DNA from: Leptodactylus fallax
Taxonomy: Eukaryota; Chordata; Amphibia; Anura; Leptodactylidae
Length of the DNA stretch: 64,000 nucleotides
Direction of reading: 5' to 3'
Assembly: GCA_947044405.1 (NCBI GenBank)
Contig: CAMRHE010000021.1
Location: 10,896,501-10,960,500, forward strand
Positions 22,258-36,470 of the stretch are shown here, in pieces. Numbering within the stretch: the first letter of the stretch is position 1; every line of letters begins with the position of its first letter. A program made the position numbers and the translations under genes. The notes beneath the pieces were generated by a model, which had not been told where the DNA came from, did no database searches, and worked only from the letters and a program-made list of their open reading frames with translations.

Positions 22258-23926
22258 GAAGGTCACATGTCCAAACACTATTGCATGAAAACAACCAACT
22301 ACATGAAGTGAGACTTATTGCACTGAAAAAAAAAAACTACATGGCACCTGAAGTAAGTCGAGTAGAGATGAACCTAATCTGGTTGATACAGTATTATGTA
22401 GTGAAAAATTGGTTTAATGTAGCAAGTGAATATTCAGTTCTTGAAGTTGATATTTTCAAAGCAGTAAAAATGGCAAGCATAAATATATAAGTGACTTTGA
22501 CAAAAGCCCATCCCCTCCTATCAGCTGATGGCAAAAACACAATTTATGGAGATGGAAGCAGACAGTACACTGAGGAGTGGACAAGCCAGATTACTGCAAC
22601 TCAGCTAGCATTCGCTTAAATGGGAGCTGAGTCAAAGAAACCACTGTGCAGTGGATGAAGATGTCTGCTTTTGTCTCTAAGCACTAGGGGAAAGTTATGA
22701 AAGTATCTAAAACAAAAAGTGTATTCCAATCACAACAAATTACAGTGAGACTTTTATCTTACATTCTGCCCTTAGAAATAAAAGTTATAGTATGATCATT
22801 GGCTATGGAAAGCTAAGGTTGTTTTTTTCTTTTAGACAGATTCACAAATCTGACTCATTGGGGGATTTATTTACCCATCTAAGTGAGTTTTATGGAGTAG
22901 ATGTGTGTAAATTTGGCACATCTTTGGTGAACGCCCCCCCCCCTTTTTTTTTGCTCCAAGGATGCTCCACATTTCTGGTTCTGCCCCCTGCTCACCATTT
23001 TTTTTTTATAAAAGTGGGTGGAGAGGAGCAGAGACCAAGGTGGGTCAGGTGGGGAAAAATTTACTGTAACTCAAGCCAGATAACTGGCATAAGTTAAACC
23101 TGAACTCTACACCAGCTCCTGACTGGCATACATTTCAATTCTGGCACACATAAGCGCACCAGAATTATTAAGAGACTGAAGCCTCTTAATAATTCAGATG
23201 CATTTTGGGCCATCCAGGGAATTAAGGCTGTAGTAGTTAATGCCAGTCTTAATAAATTCCCACCACTGTGTTTTTGCTGATGCCATGGCTGCTGATCAAG
23301 TTGATCAGTTGGGGTACCAGTATCACGGATCTGATATTGATGACCTATCCTAAGGATAAGGTAGGTTATCAATATAAAACTCCTGGAAGACTCTTTTAAA
23401 CATTCATTTTAGTCTTCAATCTACTTTTCATTAGCTTAGTTTAAGAAGCATGTCTATCTCTTAACAACAAGTTAAATTTGTATGCAGCAAGTTGCAATGC
23501 TATGCGTTCTGACACCTTTCTATCATAAACAGCATTCATTTTGTCAGCAATTTGCGCTACGGAAGCTCTTCTGTGGAATCTGATCAGACAGCTAACATTT
23601 GCTACCCATATGTGCATGACCTTTTAAGTTCACTGTTTATCCTTCCCTGGATTAACCGCTGCACATGTCTAGACATCAATATTGAGCTTTTGTCACAGTC
23701 ACTTACATGTTTATGCTTGCCATTTTTTTTGCTTTGAAAACATCAACTTCAAGAACTGAATATTGAAATGCTACATTAAACCAATTTTCCACTACATAAT
23801 ACAGGATAAACCAGATTTGGTTCATCTCTATTCGACTACCATGTAGTTTTTTTTCAGTGCAATAAGTCCCGCTTCATGTAGCTGGTTGTTTTCATGCAAT
23901 AGTGTTTGGACATGTGACCTTCTAGT
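22258..23926. mobile_element. Large inverted-repeat structure, 250-bp arms
   Basis: The left arm (about 22258-22508) and right arm (about 23688-23926) are reverse complements at roughly 90%; for example 'aggtcacatgtccaaacact' on the left is matched by its complement on the right. About 1.2 kb lies between. Candidates are a non-autonomous DNA transposon with long terminal repeats or two head-to-head copies of one repeat. A 69-codon frame in the left arm (22281-22490) has no recognised relatives. Confidence 0.7.
22850..23272. mobile_element. Possible MITE inside the inverted-repeat spacer
   Basis: The left 'ggggatttattta' and right 'taataaattccca' are complementary, about 400 bp apart. The interior is non-coding with poly-C/T runs. 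Followed at about 23331-23372 by a palindrome around 'gacctatcctaaggata'. Confidence 0.45.
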
Positions 23927-24427
23927 ACAGCTTTGGCTCTCTTGGAACCTAGCCTTAAGCAGGCACTAAAAAAGTACCCAGTCACAGGTTTTGTGTACTT
24001 TTTCACAGTGGAAAAAACAACAAAAGTGGTCCAAGGCGAGCAAAGGCAATCCAGTACCATAAAATGGAAAAGGGCCTTAATATACCCAAACACAGCAGGT
24101 GCCTGCTTTATTATAGCAGCAAATTATGACAAAGCCAATACAGGCTCTTAGATGCCACGGTCAATTGCGACCACAGGAGTGGTATTAAACACTTATGGGG
24201 AACACCACCACGGCTCTTCTATGTTCCCCCATACACATGGATGACACCACACACCAGGGATTTGGCTCCTCGGCACCTCATGTTACAGAAAGGTGGCTGG
24301 GGGATTATAACCCTGTATGTCTCTTTAGCTTTCTTTTGCTTATAATGACCTATTCACTGGCTATCTAATACTAATCTTGTCAGATTCATTAGCTGCCTAC
24401 TTCTTTAGTCTTACCTTGCTACTGATA
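23927..24427. other. No gene recognised
   Basis: No coding blocks or element ends found up to the TA that precedes a Tc1-like element. Confidence 0.4.
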
Positions 24428-24429
24428 TA

Positions 24430-26064
<1,635 letters not shown>

Positions 26065-26229
26065 TATGTTATGTTACTGATATACTTTTGAGGCAGTCCA
26101 GTGGTCACAGATTGTCCTCCGGACACATGACATTTCCCTTTTCTTTCCTGGTCAGGTGTGTGTCATCTACTGTGACTGGTGGATTTTGTGTCTCATCTAT
26201 ATATATATGACAGCTGTGACCATTAGTGT

Positions 26230-26707
26230 GTATTCCCATAAACATAATCATTTTTAAATTTGTAGATAATAAAACGTAAAAAATTTTTGCAAATATAAGT
26301 AATTAAACATTCTGCAGAGATTTTAAGAATTTCTATAAATATCTTGTGGTGACAGTCTGTTCTTTTGATCGGTTGCCAGTGGATATGACCACGAATGCAG
26401 GACTTTTCTAAGGTCATAAAATCAGCCATGATTTCCTTATTGTGGCCAGGATATCTACTCATACATAGTGTCCCTGCCTGATAACCTGTCCACAATAAGA
26501 AAATCATGGCTGGGTTTTTGACAAGTCCCAGACCACAGAAAGTTTCTGCATTCATAGTCATATCCATTGGCAACCAATCAAGACAACAGACTGTCACCAC
26601 TAAGATAGTTAGAGAAAATCTTTAAAACTCTGCAGAATTTTTAACTTCTTATATTTGCAACAATGTTTAACTTTTAATATAGATATGATTATGTTCATGG
26701 GAATACC
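26230..26707. mobile_element. Foldback MITE, arms of about 240 bp
   Basis: 'gtattcccataaacataatc' on the left is matched by 'gattatgttcatgggaatac' on the right, and complementarity continues inward (for example 'gtggtgacagtctgttc' against 'gaca..agactgtcaccac'). The element is almost entirely arm sequence with no coding content. Confidence 0.75.
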
Positions 26708-26902
26708 CCTTTAAGTGAGGTGGCTGTTGCATATGAATATCCTACTAAAAACAGGAAGTGTCAGCAAATTAATTGGCTTAGTGGCCAAATAAATGCAAGT
26801 TACTTCAGGATTTGTTTAGTTTTTTAAAAGAAAGATAAGAACATGGAAAACATAAAAACCTCACCAAAAATTCTTACTAGACTATGTTTAACATAAAACC
26901 TG

Positions 26903-27178
26903 ATGGGCAGCATGGTGACTCAGTGGTTAGCACTGCATCGCTGGAGTCCTGGGTTCGAATCCTCCCAGGCACAACATCTGCAAGGAGTTTGTATGTTCTC
27001 CCCGTGTTTGCGTGGGTTTCCTCCTGGTACTCCGGTTTCCTCCCACACTCCAAAGACATACTGATAGGGAATGTAGATTGTGAGCCCTATCTGGGACAGT
27101 GACTGTCAAGGTCTGTAAAGCTCTGCAGAATATGATGGCGCTATATAAGTAAGCATAATAAATAAATAAATAAATAAA
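26903..27178 (+). mobile_element. tRNA-derived SINE
   Basis: Head with pol III promoter boxes: A box in 'tggtgactcagtggttagca' and B box 'gggttcgaatcct'. Then a conserved body ('ttgcgtgggtttcctcc', 'attgtgagccc') and a 3' end 'gcgctatataagtaa' followed by an (aata)n tail to 27178. The structure matches widespread vertebrate tRNA-derived SINEs. It is not a functional tRNA, since no acceptor stem or full cloverleaf is formed. Confidence 0.88.
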
Positions 27179-28392
27179 ACGTGATTTTCTGGTAACACAT
27201 TCCCTTTAAATGAAACACATTAAGAAAAAAGAATGTACGTTGACACAATCTTTCTAACATGAAAGAACTTGAAAAGCAAAGTGCATATTTGTGTGTATAA
27301 GACGTTATATGCTGCAGGAATGTATTACAGTTTTTAATAGCTTAAAATAGCTAAGGCTGGTAGCAAAAGCTATACAGTATCTAGGTATACCTCCTACACA
27401 ACACTCTTGTAAGCTATCACATACTCCTATATCTATTTATCAGCTATATGAGCTATACATAATATGTAGCTATACAAAGCAAGGACATCGATAATAATTT
27501 CACATATTTATAGTAAACAACACGCACATTGATAATAATTTCACATATCTATAGTAACCAACTCCCACAGAGTACTCACCCAGAGGCAGTTTTACTATTT
27601 TTTGCAGCTAAGGAATAACTCTCATCCTCAAAGGTAATCTGTCTAATGCTGGATCTGACTGTAATATCACCATTAACAACAAACCCAGCCTATCATAGTA
27701 TACATACAGCTGTATGTTGCATATCTGGAGTCTCATGCTGCTGGAAGCCACCTGCATGTATTAAACTAGTGCTCCACAGCTGGGCTTAGTCTCATTCTCT
27801 CTATAGTTTTTTTTTTTCCCTCTGGCTCTAAATACTGACCAATCTTCTACTGATCAATGCTATATCATTTAAGAAATGTTGTATAGTAAGTGTGAATGAC
27901 ATGACCCCTAAAAACTAAGCTACTGTCTGATGTAAGTCAATAGTTTTTTTGCACAAAATTATTCTTAATCAATGGCAATGGCACACAAACGTCAGCCATA
28001 ATATGATTATAACGTAATAGTGTTACTATAATGTAATTTGACATTAGATCCTTTTTATCTAGTTATACATTGAGAGTGTGGTACAGAATTTCATGTCTTC
28101 ACACTGGCTTTGTCAAAAGTATTGAATATTTAACAATCAAAAAGACACATTGACCATAGCTGAGTGAATTCCCAGTGACCTATTGATCACGTATTGATTT
28201 AATGAAGTGCTGTAATCATATTCATTAGCATCATTTTTCCATTAAATTTAGATGCAATGTATAGAGTTTTCACTTTGATCATGTAGCATCAAACATGCTG
28301 CAGACAATTTTTATGTAGCTAGCTTTGGAGCCCCATTTTCAGTAAATCACTCTATTCATATGAAAAGAGAGGAAACATTCTTTGGGGTGTGT
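27179..28392. other. No gene recognised; short duplication
   Basis: AT-rich DNA. Around 27485-27550 a unit of about 50 bp containing 'gataataatttcacatat' is duplicated in tandem. Nothing coding. Confidence 0.4.
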
Positions 28393-28594
28393 CTTAGGCT
28401 AGGTTCACTCCTGCAAGCAGCACTTTTCTCTATGCATTTTCCGCCCTTTCAGGCGGAAACCAGGCAGAAACTCGTCGGAAACCATTATAGTCTATTGGGT
28501 CCATGGGTTTCCGAAGGTAACCACTTTTTTAAGCAGAGTAGGTTTCCGTCAGGTTTTGAACGGAAACCTGAAAGCAGGTGTGAACCTAGCGTTA
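28393..28594. mobile_element. Short MITE (about 200 bp)
   Basis: The left 'ttaggctaggttcac' pairs with the right 'gtgaacctagcgttaa'. Further complementary blocks around 'aggcggaaacc' and 'ggtttccg' occur inside. No coding content. Confidence 0.72.
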
Positions 28595-29259
28595 ACTTGC
28601 TTGGGTTTTGGTCTCAGCTCTACATTCCTGAACAAAGCAATATTCCACTCATTTACATATGAATAAAACAGTGATTTACATGAAAACAGGGCTCCAAAGC
28701 TGAATAACAGAGGTGTATTTGAAAAGTGCAGAATAACCTCTACAAGGTATTCAGATTAGGTTTATAACTAGAGATGAGTGAATCGAAGCTGCAGAAGTGG
28801 AATTCGATCCGAATTTCAGGAAATCTTCGATTTGCATGGAATCCGGATTTCCTGAAGCTTCGCGGTAACGAATATTTAGTAAGAACTTTTGAGACATCAG
28901 TCGGTCACAAGATATTCTCTAGTGATGTGATTGGGTAGGCGTGTCTTTGCTTGTTAGCAGATCCTTCCACATGAATAAAAGTTGTCCGTGCTGGAGAGAG
29001 AGAGAGAGAGAGACATGACCACAGCATCCAAGGGCTTCCGCCATTTTGCCGCCCACCCGCCCACCCCGGCTCTCTGCAGACAGGAAATAGCTGTTTATTC
29101 GCAGCAAATTAATTTGGATCGAATAGAATCATATTGGAAAATTCGGCGAATTTCTATTTATAACCAATGTTCCTTATAAACTCATCAATCTGGAAATCTG
29201 GAAAGTAAACATGCTAATGAGGCAAACAAGTTCAATTACAGTTATAACTGTCTATAGCA
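28595..29259. other. Unclassified repeat-like DNA
   Basis: Contains 'agagatgagtgaatcgaa' and gaatt/gaatcc-rich inverted phrases near 28770-28880, of a type common in frog intergenic DNA, and a (ga)n tract at about 28995-29012. No element boundaries or genes resolved. Confidence 0.35.
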
Positions 29260-29740
29260 GGGGTGGGCAATTAATTTTCCCATGGGGCCACATGAGAAAT
29301 TGGAATGGTTTTAGAGGGCCATCATCATGCACAGTGGACGGGTCCAAAAATAAAATGAAAGTACGCGCATGCGGTATATGATCCCCTTTTCCTGGCCCAT
29401 CACATGGTATATGACCCCCTTTTTCTGGCCAATCACACGGTATATAATCCCCTTTTTTAACCCCCACATGGTATATGACCCCCTTTTTCTGGCCAATCAC
29501 ATGGTATATAACCCCCTTTTTTTAGCCCCCACAAGGTGTATGATTCCCCTATTTATAGCCCTCACATAGTTTATGGCACATTTTATACCCCCCCACACAG
29601 CATATGATCCCCCTATTTATGGCCCCCACACAGTTTATGGCACATTTTATACTCCCCCCCCACACAGTATATGACCCCTTTTTTTAAAGCCCACCCTCAT
29701 TATATGACCCCTGTTATCTCCCAGCCCCCACACAGAGTAG
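29260..29740. repeat. hAT-like end followed by a minisatellite of about 33 bp
   Basis: 'caggggtgggcaattaa' at 29259 resembles the terminal sequence of hAT-derived elements; no matching right end is found. From about 29365 to 29720 there are about ten degenerate copies of a unit containing 'atggtatatgaccccctttt', some with 'ctggccaatcac'. Confidence 0.6.
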
Positions 29741-29742
29741 TA

Positions 29743-29959
29743 GCCGATACTTTTTACTCACCTGTCCACGCTCCAGTCCTGGATGCCCTCTGCTGCCGCC
29801 TCCAGGGTGCGCTGCTGCCGACGTTGAAGAAGGTCGGGACACTGTACGTAGCGTCACAGCATTCTTCAGCATTGTGACATCAGTGTAGCACCGCCTAGAG
29901 GAGGCAGCGGAGGGCAGCCAGGACAGGAGCGTGGACAGGTGAGTAAAAAAGTATCGGCA
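29743..29959. repeat. GC-rich foldback, arms of about 60 bp
   Basis: 'gccgatactttttactcacc' at the left is mirrored by 'ggtgagtaaaaaagtatcgg' at the right, with complementarity extending through 'ctgtccacgctcc'. A central GC-rich loop separates the arms. Probably a MITE or part of the preceding element. Confidence 0.65.
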
Positions 29960-30089
29960 GCTGCTTATTGCAATAACACAATACATACAATGCCCAGGTC
30001 TGGTCGATAGGGTGTATTATGTTTTAACACCTACTATTTCCAATGCACACAACTTAGAGGGAACATTGTTTATAACCTATTTACTGCTG

Positions 30090-30790
30090 ACAGACTCCCT
30101 TTAACCTCTTTCCACTGCAGGCATTTTTCGATTTTCGTTTTCGACTCCCCCCACCTTCCAAACCCCGTAAGTTTTATTTTTCTGTTTAGTGCTATATGAT
30201 GGCTTAATGTTTGTGGGAAAAATTGTACTTTGTTTTTATGGCATTTACTATGCAGCCAAATTGACATGTCAATTGTATTCTATTAGTCGGTACGATTCAG
30301 GGGATACCAAATTTATGGATTTTTTTTTTTTTACGTTATAACCCCTTAAAGAAATCCAAAACTTTGCAAAAAAAAAAACAAACAAAACATTTCTTGAAGT
30401 TGCTATATTCTCACACCCAATATCTTTTTATATTTTTATATTTCTGTGTACAAAGATGCATAAGATGTCTTTTTTTGAGGGGCCAAATGTAATTGTTGGC
30501 TATGAGGTGAATGCAGTGGAAATGGAAAAACCCGCGTTTGTTCAACTTTCTTACAGGCTTTGTTGTTATGGTGTTTACTGTGCAGCAAAAATGACATGTC
30601 CACTGTATTCTCTGGATCGGTATGATTCGTGGGATACCAAATTTAAAGAGTTTTTTTTTTACGTTGTAACCCCTTAAAAAATCCAAAAATTTGCAAAAAA
30701 AACCAAACATATTTTGGATTCGCTATATTCTGACACAACCATAACCTTTTTATATTTCCATGTACAGAGATGCATAAGGCATAAGGCCAG
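30090..30790. repeat. Two-unit tandem repeat, period about 330 bp
   Basis: The block around 'tgacatgtcaattgtattct' (30262) recurs as 'tgacatgtccactgtattct' (30591), followed in both by 'gggataccaaattta', a T run, 'acgtt.taaccccttaaa' and 'gatgcataag'. The period is 329 bp. Non-coding and AT-rich. Confidence 0.7.
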
Positions 30791-30799
30791 ATGTATTTG

Positions 30800-31079
30800 T
30801 TAGGCTCTATTTATTCTATCACGTTTTTTACCTCTAATTTTTACATCTGTTTAAAGGATGCAAAAAAAGGACGCAAATGGATGCAAACTGGAAGTGATCT
30901 GTTTACATAGACATCAATGTTAAAAAAAACCCATCAGTTTCTGTCTGTTTTTTTAGACGGACACAAAGGGATCTGTTTTTTTTAACACTGATGTCTATGT
31001 AAACAGATGACTATTAGTTTGCATCCGTTAAACGGATGTAAAAACAGATGTAGAAAACGTGATCTGAACAGAGCCTTAA
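30800..31079. mobile_element. MITE with imperfect inverted ends
   Basis: The left 'ttaggctctatttattctat' pairs imperfectly with the right 'gatctgaacagagccttaa', and 'acgttttttacctct' with 'agatgtagaaaacgt'. Internal 'tgtttacatagacatcaatg' is also mirrored. No coding content. Confidence 0.62.
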
Positions 31080-31324
31080 TTATACCATTTTGGAGAATGT
31101 CTGATATTTTGATTGCTTTTCATTCAAATTTTTATGGGATATGAAACTGCAAAAACATGTCGGTTTGGCTCTTTTGATTTTTTTTTTCTCGCTACGGCCT
31201 CCGCCATATGGGAAAAATGATTCTATGCAGCTCCCCTCTGACCCGGCAGTCATATGATCCACAGGGAATCAGAGACTGTTAGAGCTGCTGGGTCCTAGAG
31301 GACCCAGATCAGCTCAGCAGTCAT

Positions 31325-31600
31325 GGGCTAGAGCAACCTTCAGCACTCCAGCTGTTGTAAAACTACAACTCCCAGCATGCATACCTTCCCTTCTGTTCTT
31401 GGGACTGCTATGGAAGTGAATGAAGCATGTTGGGAGTTACAGGGGAAATCAGCCCCCCCCCCAACAACAAAAAAAATTGTGTTCAGATGCCCCCAAAGTT
31501 CTATTATGACCTTATGGGGACACAATATAAAAAATAAATAAAGAAATAAAAATTAAAGTAAAATAATAAAATAAATAAATAAATAAATAATACACCAATA
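31325..31600. mobile_element. hAT-type MITE remnant and (aaat)n repeat
   Basis: 'aaaactacaactcccagcat' with the mirrored 'gcatgttgggagtta' at about 31426 is the end motif of a very common vertebrate hAT MITE group. An (aaat)n-type simple repeat lies at about 31545-31592. Confidence 0.6.
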
Positions 31601-32046
31601 CCAAGCCTACATCACAGATTGCAGCCTCACCCCTGACAACACAATACAAAATAAAAATTACCGTAACGGAGAGGAAAAGATTTTAAAAAGTTTTTTAGTA
31701 GCCCTTTGTGCTATTAAAAAGAAAAAAAATGAAATGTGAAAAACAGTCATATTTTTCCTACTCTTTTCTTTATACTTTCCTGCATATATAAAAAAAAATA
31801 AAAAACATGCACAAATAAAAACAACATGCAAATAAAGCCCTATGTGTCACCAAAAAAGACATAAAAATTAGTTGAATAAACCAAATGATAAAAATGTTAT
31901 AGCCCTTAAAACTACACATACGAAAAAAACAGAAAAATGTGTCTGGTCCTGAACCAGAGAAATTGTCCTGGTACTGAAGTGGCTGAAGAATTTTCTGACC
32001 TAAAATCAAAAAAGCTAGCTTCATTGCTGAAACAAAACCACATACC

Positions 32047-32704
32047 TGTTAAGGTCTTGCCAGACATAGAAATACCCTCACACCACTGCAGGGGTCTGGG
32101 AGGAAGGACAGAGACAAGTGAGCCCTAATCTCACCCCAGCCACTGTCCCTTCCTATTGCCTCAGTTTACCCTAAGCGGTAAAAGGACAACTCGAAGACGA
32201 GCCCTATACTGGGTAAAGTGACACACAGAACAAGACAAACAACATAGAAGAATGGTAAACAAGCCAGGGGTCACAACCAGAGAAGCAAACGTGGTACCAA
32301 ATCGAAATCCAAGAGAGTAGTCACAAGGCAAGCCAAAGGTCAGAGATAACAGCAAGGTAAAAATCAAAGGTACAAAGAAAGCAGGCAAAGTCAGTGCAAT
32401 AACCAGCAACTTGCTGTGAAAGTGACATCCTGTATATAAAAAGTCTGGGCCCAGCCCCAGACCTGATAGGTACACAGGCTGTCAATCACATAGGTATGGT
32501 AAAGAGTAACTCTATGCGGTCCAGAGAGAAACAATGCTCAGAACACGGGTGTGGCTGGGAATCCATTACACAGCAAGGAAACTAGGACCGCGTTCAGACT
32601 AAGCATCCAAAATCCTAAGCAAAGAATCAAACTGAGGACGCCTCCTACTCCGCAGTGTGCGAGCAGAGGGTGGCGCAGAGACCTGAATAGGCAGAGACAT
32701 AACA
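32047..32704 (-). repeat. Gypsy-type solo LTR (copy 3)
   Basis: 658 bp, TGTTATG (32704 downward) to CTTAACA (32047), homologous to copies 1 and 2. The flanking pentamers are atacc and ataca, a near-perfect 5-bp target duplication. No internal region, so it is a recombined solo LTR. Confidence 0.75.
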
Positions 32705-33009
32705 ATACATCTTATATCTTTTATTCTGGCTGAAAAAGTATCCCAGTGGGCTCAGTCATGTGCCCAGTTTGTTCACATCCAGGACTTCTGGCCACATTAA
32801 GGTCTTCAGGAAATTCTCCAAAACCAGAATACATGGCCCTGGCACGAAAGCCCCTCTGGCACAAATGAGGTAAAGAAAACCAGTTGGAGGCATCAGAGAA
32901 TTACAAGTCTTCAGCGTATAGTAACATTACAGACAAGAGAGCAGGCAGGTAACACAAACTACTACACCGGGGGGTGTATGTATGATATCTAAAATTGACA
33001 TATTAGACT

Positions 33010-33330
33010 GGCACCCCACGTAGCATGAACACCACAGTTTGGCCATGATGGAAAACCCACGGCATAAAAACACTATGTTTTACAGTCTCTAGTGAATCCC
33101 CGCTACACATTGCAGAAAAATAAGCAAATGCTGCGATTTCCAAAACTTTTGTGTGTTTGGAAATCACAGCATGTCAATTACACCTATGAAAATGCCGGCC
33201 GTTTCCCTATAGGTATAATTGGGAAGCAGAAAGATCAAAGAGTTTTCTTCTGCAGATTTTCTGGAAAAGCAATGTGGGAAAAACCGTGATTCGTATCCGC
33301 TGCGTTTTTCCTGCAGCGCTTTTTTGTAGC
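33010..33330. mobile_element. MITE (copy 2 of the family at 16.05 kb)
   Basis: Shares the order of blocks with 16049-16401: 'attgcagaaaaat', 'cctataggtata', 'agcagaaag', 'gggaaaaaccgtgat' and 'cagcgctttt'. More diverged, and the ends are less clear. Confidence 0.65.
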
Positions 33331-34559
33331 ATGGTATTTATAGCATGTAATAGTTTATTATTGTTATTAATAATTTTTTATTGACAGATTCTGTAGATAT
33401 GTGTGATGCCATTGATTGTGTTAATAAAGAGAAACCTACTGAATATGCCACCAACCACTGACTCTCGTTGAACTAATAGAGAATCAGGATTCTCTACATA
33501 CAATTTGAGTAGTAACTTTAATAAAGAAAACACAGAACAACTGAGCACATTTATATTTTGTTTTAGATTAACTGCCTGAAATTATTCCCTTTTTTCAATG
33601 AATGTTCTACATATATTTTAATGGGATATTATAAAATTATATATTTTTCTGAATAAGGACATATTTTTCATGGGCTTTTGTCTTTCAGATCCAAAAAACA
33701 GTAACTAGCACAGTTTCTATCATTTATATACTTTTAAAACGATACAAATATTATTTAAAACCATTATCTTTGCTGCCAGGTTTCCATAAAACATCAATGC
33801 AAAATTTAAGAAGCTACATAGACTACAAACCAAATGATAATAAAATGAATTTATTATAAAAGCATAAGCATTTCAATTTAAAAGAAAAATACTAAACAGA
33901 AATAAAACCACATTCAGTCTGTTCTTTATGTGTTGAAACAGAAATTAGAAATATGAAATGATATTGCTTCAGTTAAATGGATCTGCAACTATAATTTCCA
34001 ATTCCTGGAATTTATTCAGCTTGAATGCTATTTTACACACCACAAACTCTAGCTGTCCTTTTGTTCAAAAAACATGTCTTTTTCTATAAGTCATTTTCAT
34101 TCTGCAAGGTAAATTATGTTTTTTGTTTTTAAGTAAAGCCGAAATTTCTTTTATGTAAACGGGAACTAATTAAACACTGATCTTCAACTTTTATACCTTG
34201 TATGAAATTGATAAGCCCTATAAATGTGGTCACTAATGTTCTTCACATTTCATTGTTTTAATTGAAAAAGTAAAAACAAATCACATGAAAGTACCATACA
34301 GCAGGATATATAACAGACAATAGTATGTGTCTAAAATCACGTAAGAAATTACAAAAAACATACCCAAAGGCTGAAATTTAAATAACTAATGTATCATACT
34401 GTGCAACATCAAATAGACCGCTGAAATATGGAGAACATTCCTAAGTTCCTTGGCTGGCAGGAAGATAAACATAGGTAAAGTAGTAGACCTGTAGGAGCAA
34501 CAGGTCAGGTATGCACTATCATAGAGAAAGAAGAGTGTCCATCATTTGTTCACCACTCA
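33331..34559. other. No gene recognised
   Basis: AT-rich unique-looking DNA; no coding blocks or element ends. Confidence 0.4.
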
Positions 34560-34745
34560 TGGCATGTGTAAGGGGGTTACATCGAAAACGCGTAGGTATT
34601 TTTAGCGGTTGTGACTTTTATTCGGAGTTTTTTTCCCATGTTGAATTAAAGGATTTTTCTTGCTTCACTATTGGATCCTCTTACTTTTCCTGCATTGTGA
34701 CCACTGGGCTTGGCGTTGTTCCTGTGCACCCAGAGTAAGTCTGCA
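34560..34745 (+). repeat. Retroposon-like fragment with 'cgaaaacgcgt' core
   Basis: 'acatcgaaaacgcgtaggta' followed by 'cttttattcggag', 'ttgaattaaaggattttt' and 'attggatcctctt' has the layout of the element at 54267-54603, which carries 'cccgaaacgcgtcgtg' then a 'ttttattcaattggattaaa' stretch. They are probably the same or a related class. Confidence 0.5.
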
Positions 34746-34764
34746 GCTGCAGCTGGTGAACCTT

Positions 34765-35460
34765 TTTATCAGGAGTATAATAATAAATAATAATCATAAT
34801 ATTATTTATATACATATAAATACAACATATTCAGCAGCACTTTACAAATCAGAGGACACATGAACAGACAATATGAGACATTACAATGTGACAAAGAAAT
34901 AAACATATCAAACAGTAGGAGTAGCAATAGGACCCTGCTCGCAAGAGAGGGCTTGTGGGATACAATGGTCCAGTCATCTTTTAATAAATAAGGTCATATA
35001 ACAAGCTGTATGAGCAGTCACGAGCTGGCATCTGTAAATATACAGATACTAAGTGTAACTTCTAGATGGAGGGGGCAGGATCTAAAGAATAGAGGAGGAA
35101 GGATAGAATAGGATAAGAAATATTAGTGTAGTGTGCGGAGGTGTAGAACAATGTGATCAGATCATGTTATAAGCTTGCCTAAACATAATCTGATTGTCTG
35201 GGGTAAAGCGTTCCAGAGCACCAATGCAACTCAAGAAAAGTCTTGGAGACGGGAGTGGGATGTTCAGGCGGTTAGGGCAGTAAACAATGAAGAGGGACGA
35301 GATGTAGGGAGGTGCAGAGCTATGGATAGATTTGTGGGTGAGTGTGATAATTTTATATTGTATTCTATAGTGGATGAGAAACCAGTGCAGTGACTGACAT
35401 AAGGTAGATGCATCTGTATACCAGTTTGACAGTAAAAAGGAGTCTGGTGGCTGCATTCAG
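34765..35460 (-). pseudogene. CR1/L2-like LINE, RT C-terminus and 3' end
   Basis: The minus strand encodes 'LHWFLIHYRIQYKIITLTHK', then 'APPYISSLF', the block found at the C-terminal end of CR1/L2-clade ORF2 (LHWLP..RI.FK...L.YK...APPYLS.L). A 3' region follows ('gtaaagtgctgctgaatatg') and then an ATT-rich microsatellite tail near 34780, the usual 3' end of this clade. 5'-truncated and dead. Confidence 0.7.
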
Positions 35461-35789
35461 GACAGATTGTAGAGTGAACAGTTTTTGAATGTGTTAGGGG
35501 GTCTGTCTCTGTCTCACATTGCTGTACTGGTTTTAAATAGCTTGTTTTGTCTACTTGCCAGTCTCTGCGATCTGCTGAAGTTTGCTCTTGGAACTCAACC
35601 ATAACACTTTTCTTCTGCCTAGGATATTATTGAGCAAAAGCTGATTCATAAAGCATATATGTACAGGGGACATGGCGGACAGCAATGTATCAGCATATCA
35701 TGTCTTACAGAAGTAGATGATGATAATAAATTGGGAATAGAAGTTGAAAGATCTTATCAGAGACAATGGTGTAAGAGGTGACTTCCACT

Positions 35790-36470
35790 AAAAAATGTCA
35801 AACTTTATTGAGCTTCTCTGGGCATTTCCTACTGATATATACAATTCTTTCATAGTTGATTATAGAATTAACCCTACATTTTTATGTATAACTTTTGGGG
35901 ATCATCTGCTCGAGAGCAATGGTTTTCCTGGTTATGAATAATGTTTCTTTAAGTATAATTTTAGAAGTTCAGCTCCAGGGGTGTAGACAACTACTTGAAT
36001 CAACAAGCTTGTTATCTAGTTCTAAAAAGCTTGTATGAATGGGCACTCCCACATCATGTGCCAAAAATCTGCCATTGAGAACTTGCATTTATGACATTGT
36101 GGAGTGAGTAGTTTTCTATTTTGTCTAGTCATAAAGGAGTAAGGTAACTTATAATTGTATAAGTTTGTTAATATTGGCAGGCGATTTAGTACATATAGCT
36201 AGGATTCCATAAGATTATTGGAGCACAAATCATCCAGCATCTGTATGCGATATTGTGAATAGAAAAGTGAATCTTGGGAGGTTTTCAAGTGCGCAACACC
36301 AATATTGTGCCATAGGACTTTCATATAATATATTAGCCTCAGACCAAACCTTCTACTCAATATTATAAATATTTAGGTGGTTTAGAGTCACTCCTAGGTT
36401 CTCGATTAAAAGTCACAACCTAGGGAGATTCAGATAATGTGTTAAATGCCTTACAGATGATGATGATTAG
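35790..36470 (-). pseudogene. Tx1/L1-like LINE C-terminal fragment
   Basis: Minus-strand translation near 36100-36020 gives 'PQCHKCKFSMADFWHMMWEC' followed by Pro-Phe-Ile-Gln, the Cys-rich C.kC...H..W.CP motif at the end of Tx1/L1 ORF2. Surrounding frames are broken. Confidence 0.6.

Noticed and set aside
26927..26960. Possible tRNA gene at the B-box match
   Set aside because: The A and B boxes are there, but no acceptor or anticodon stems form; the body and tail identify a SINE.
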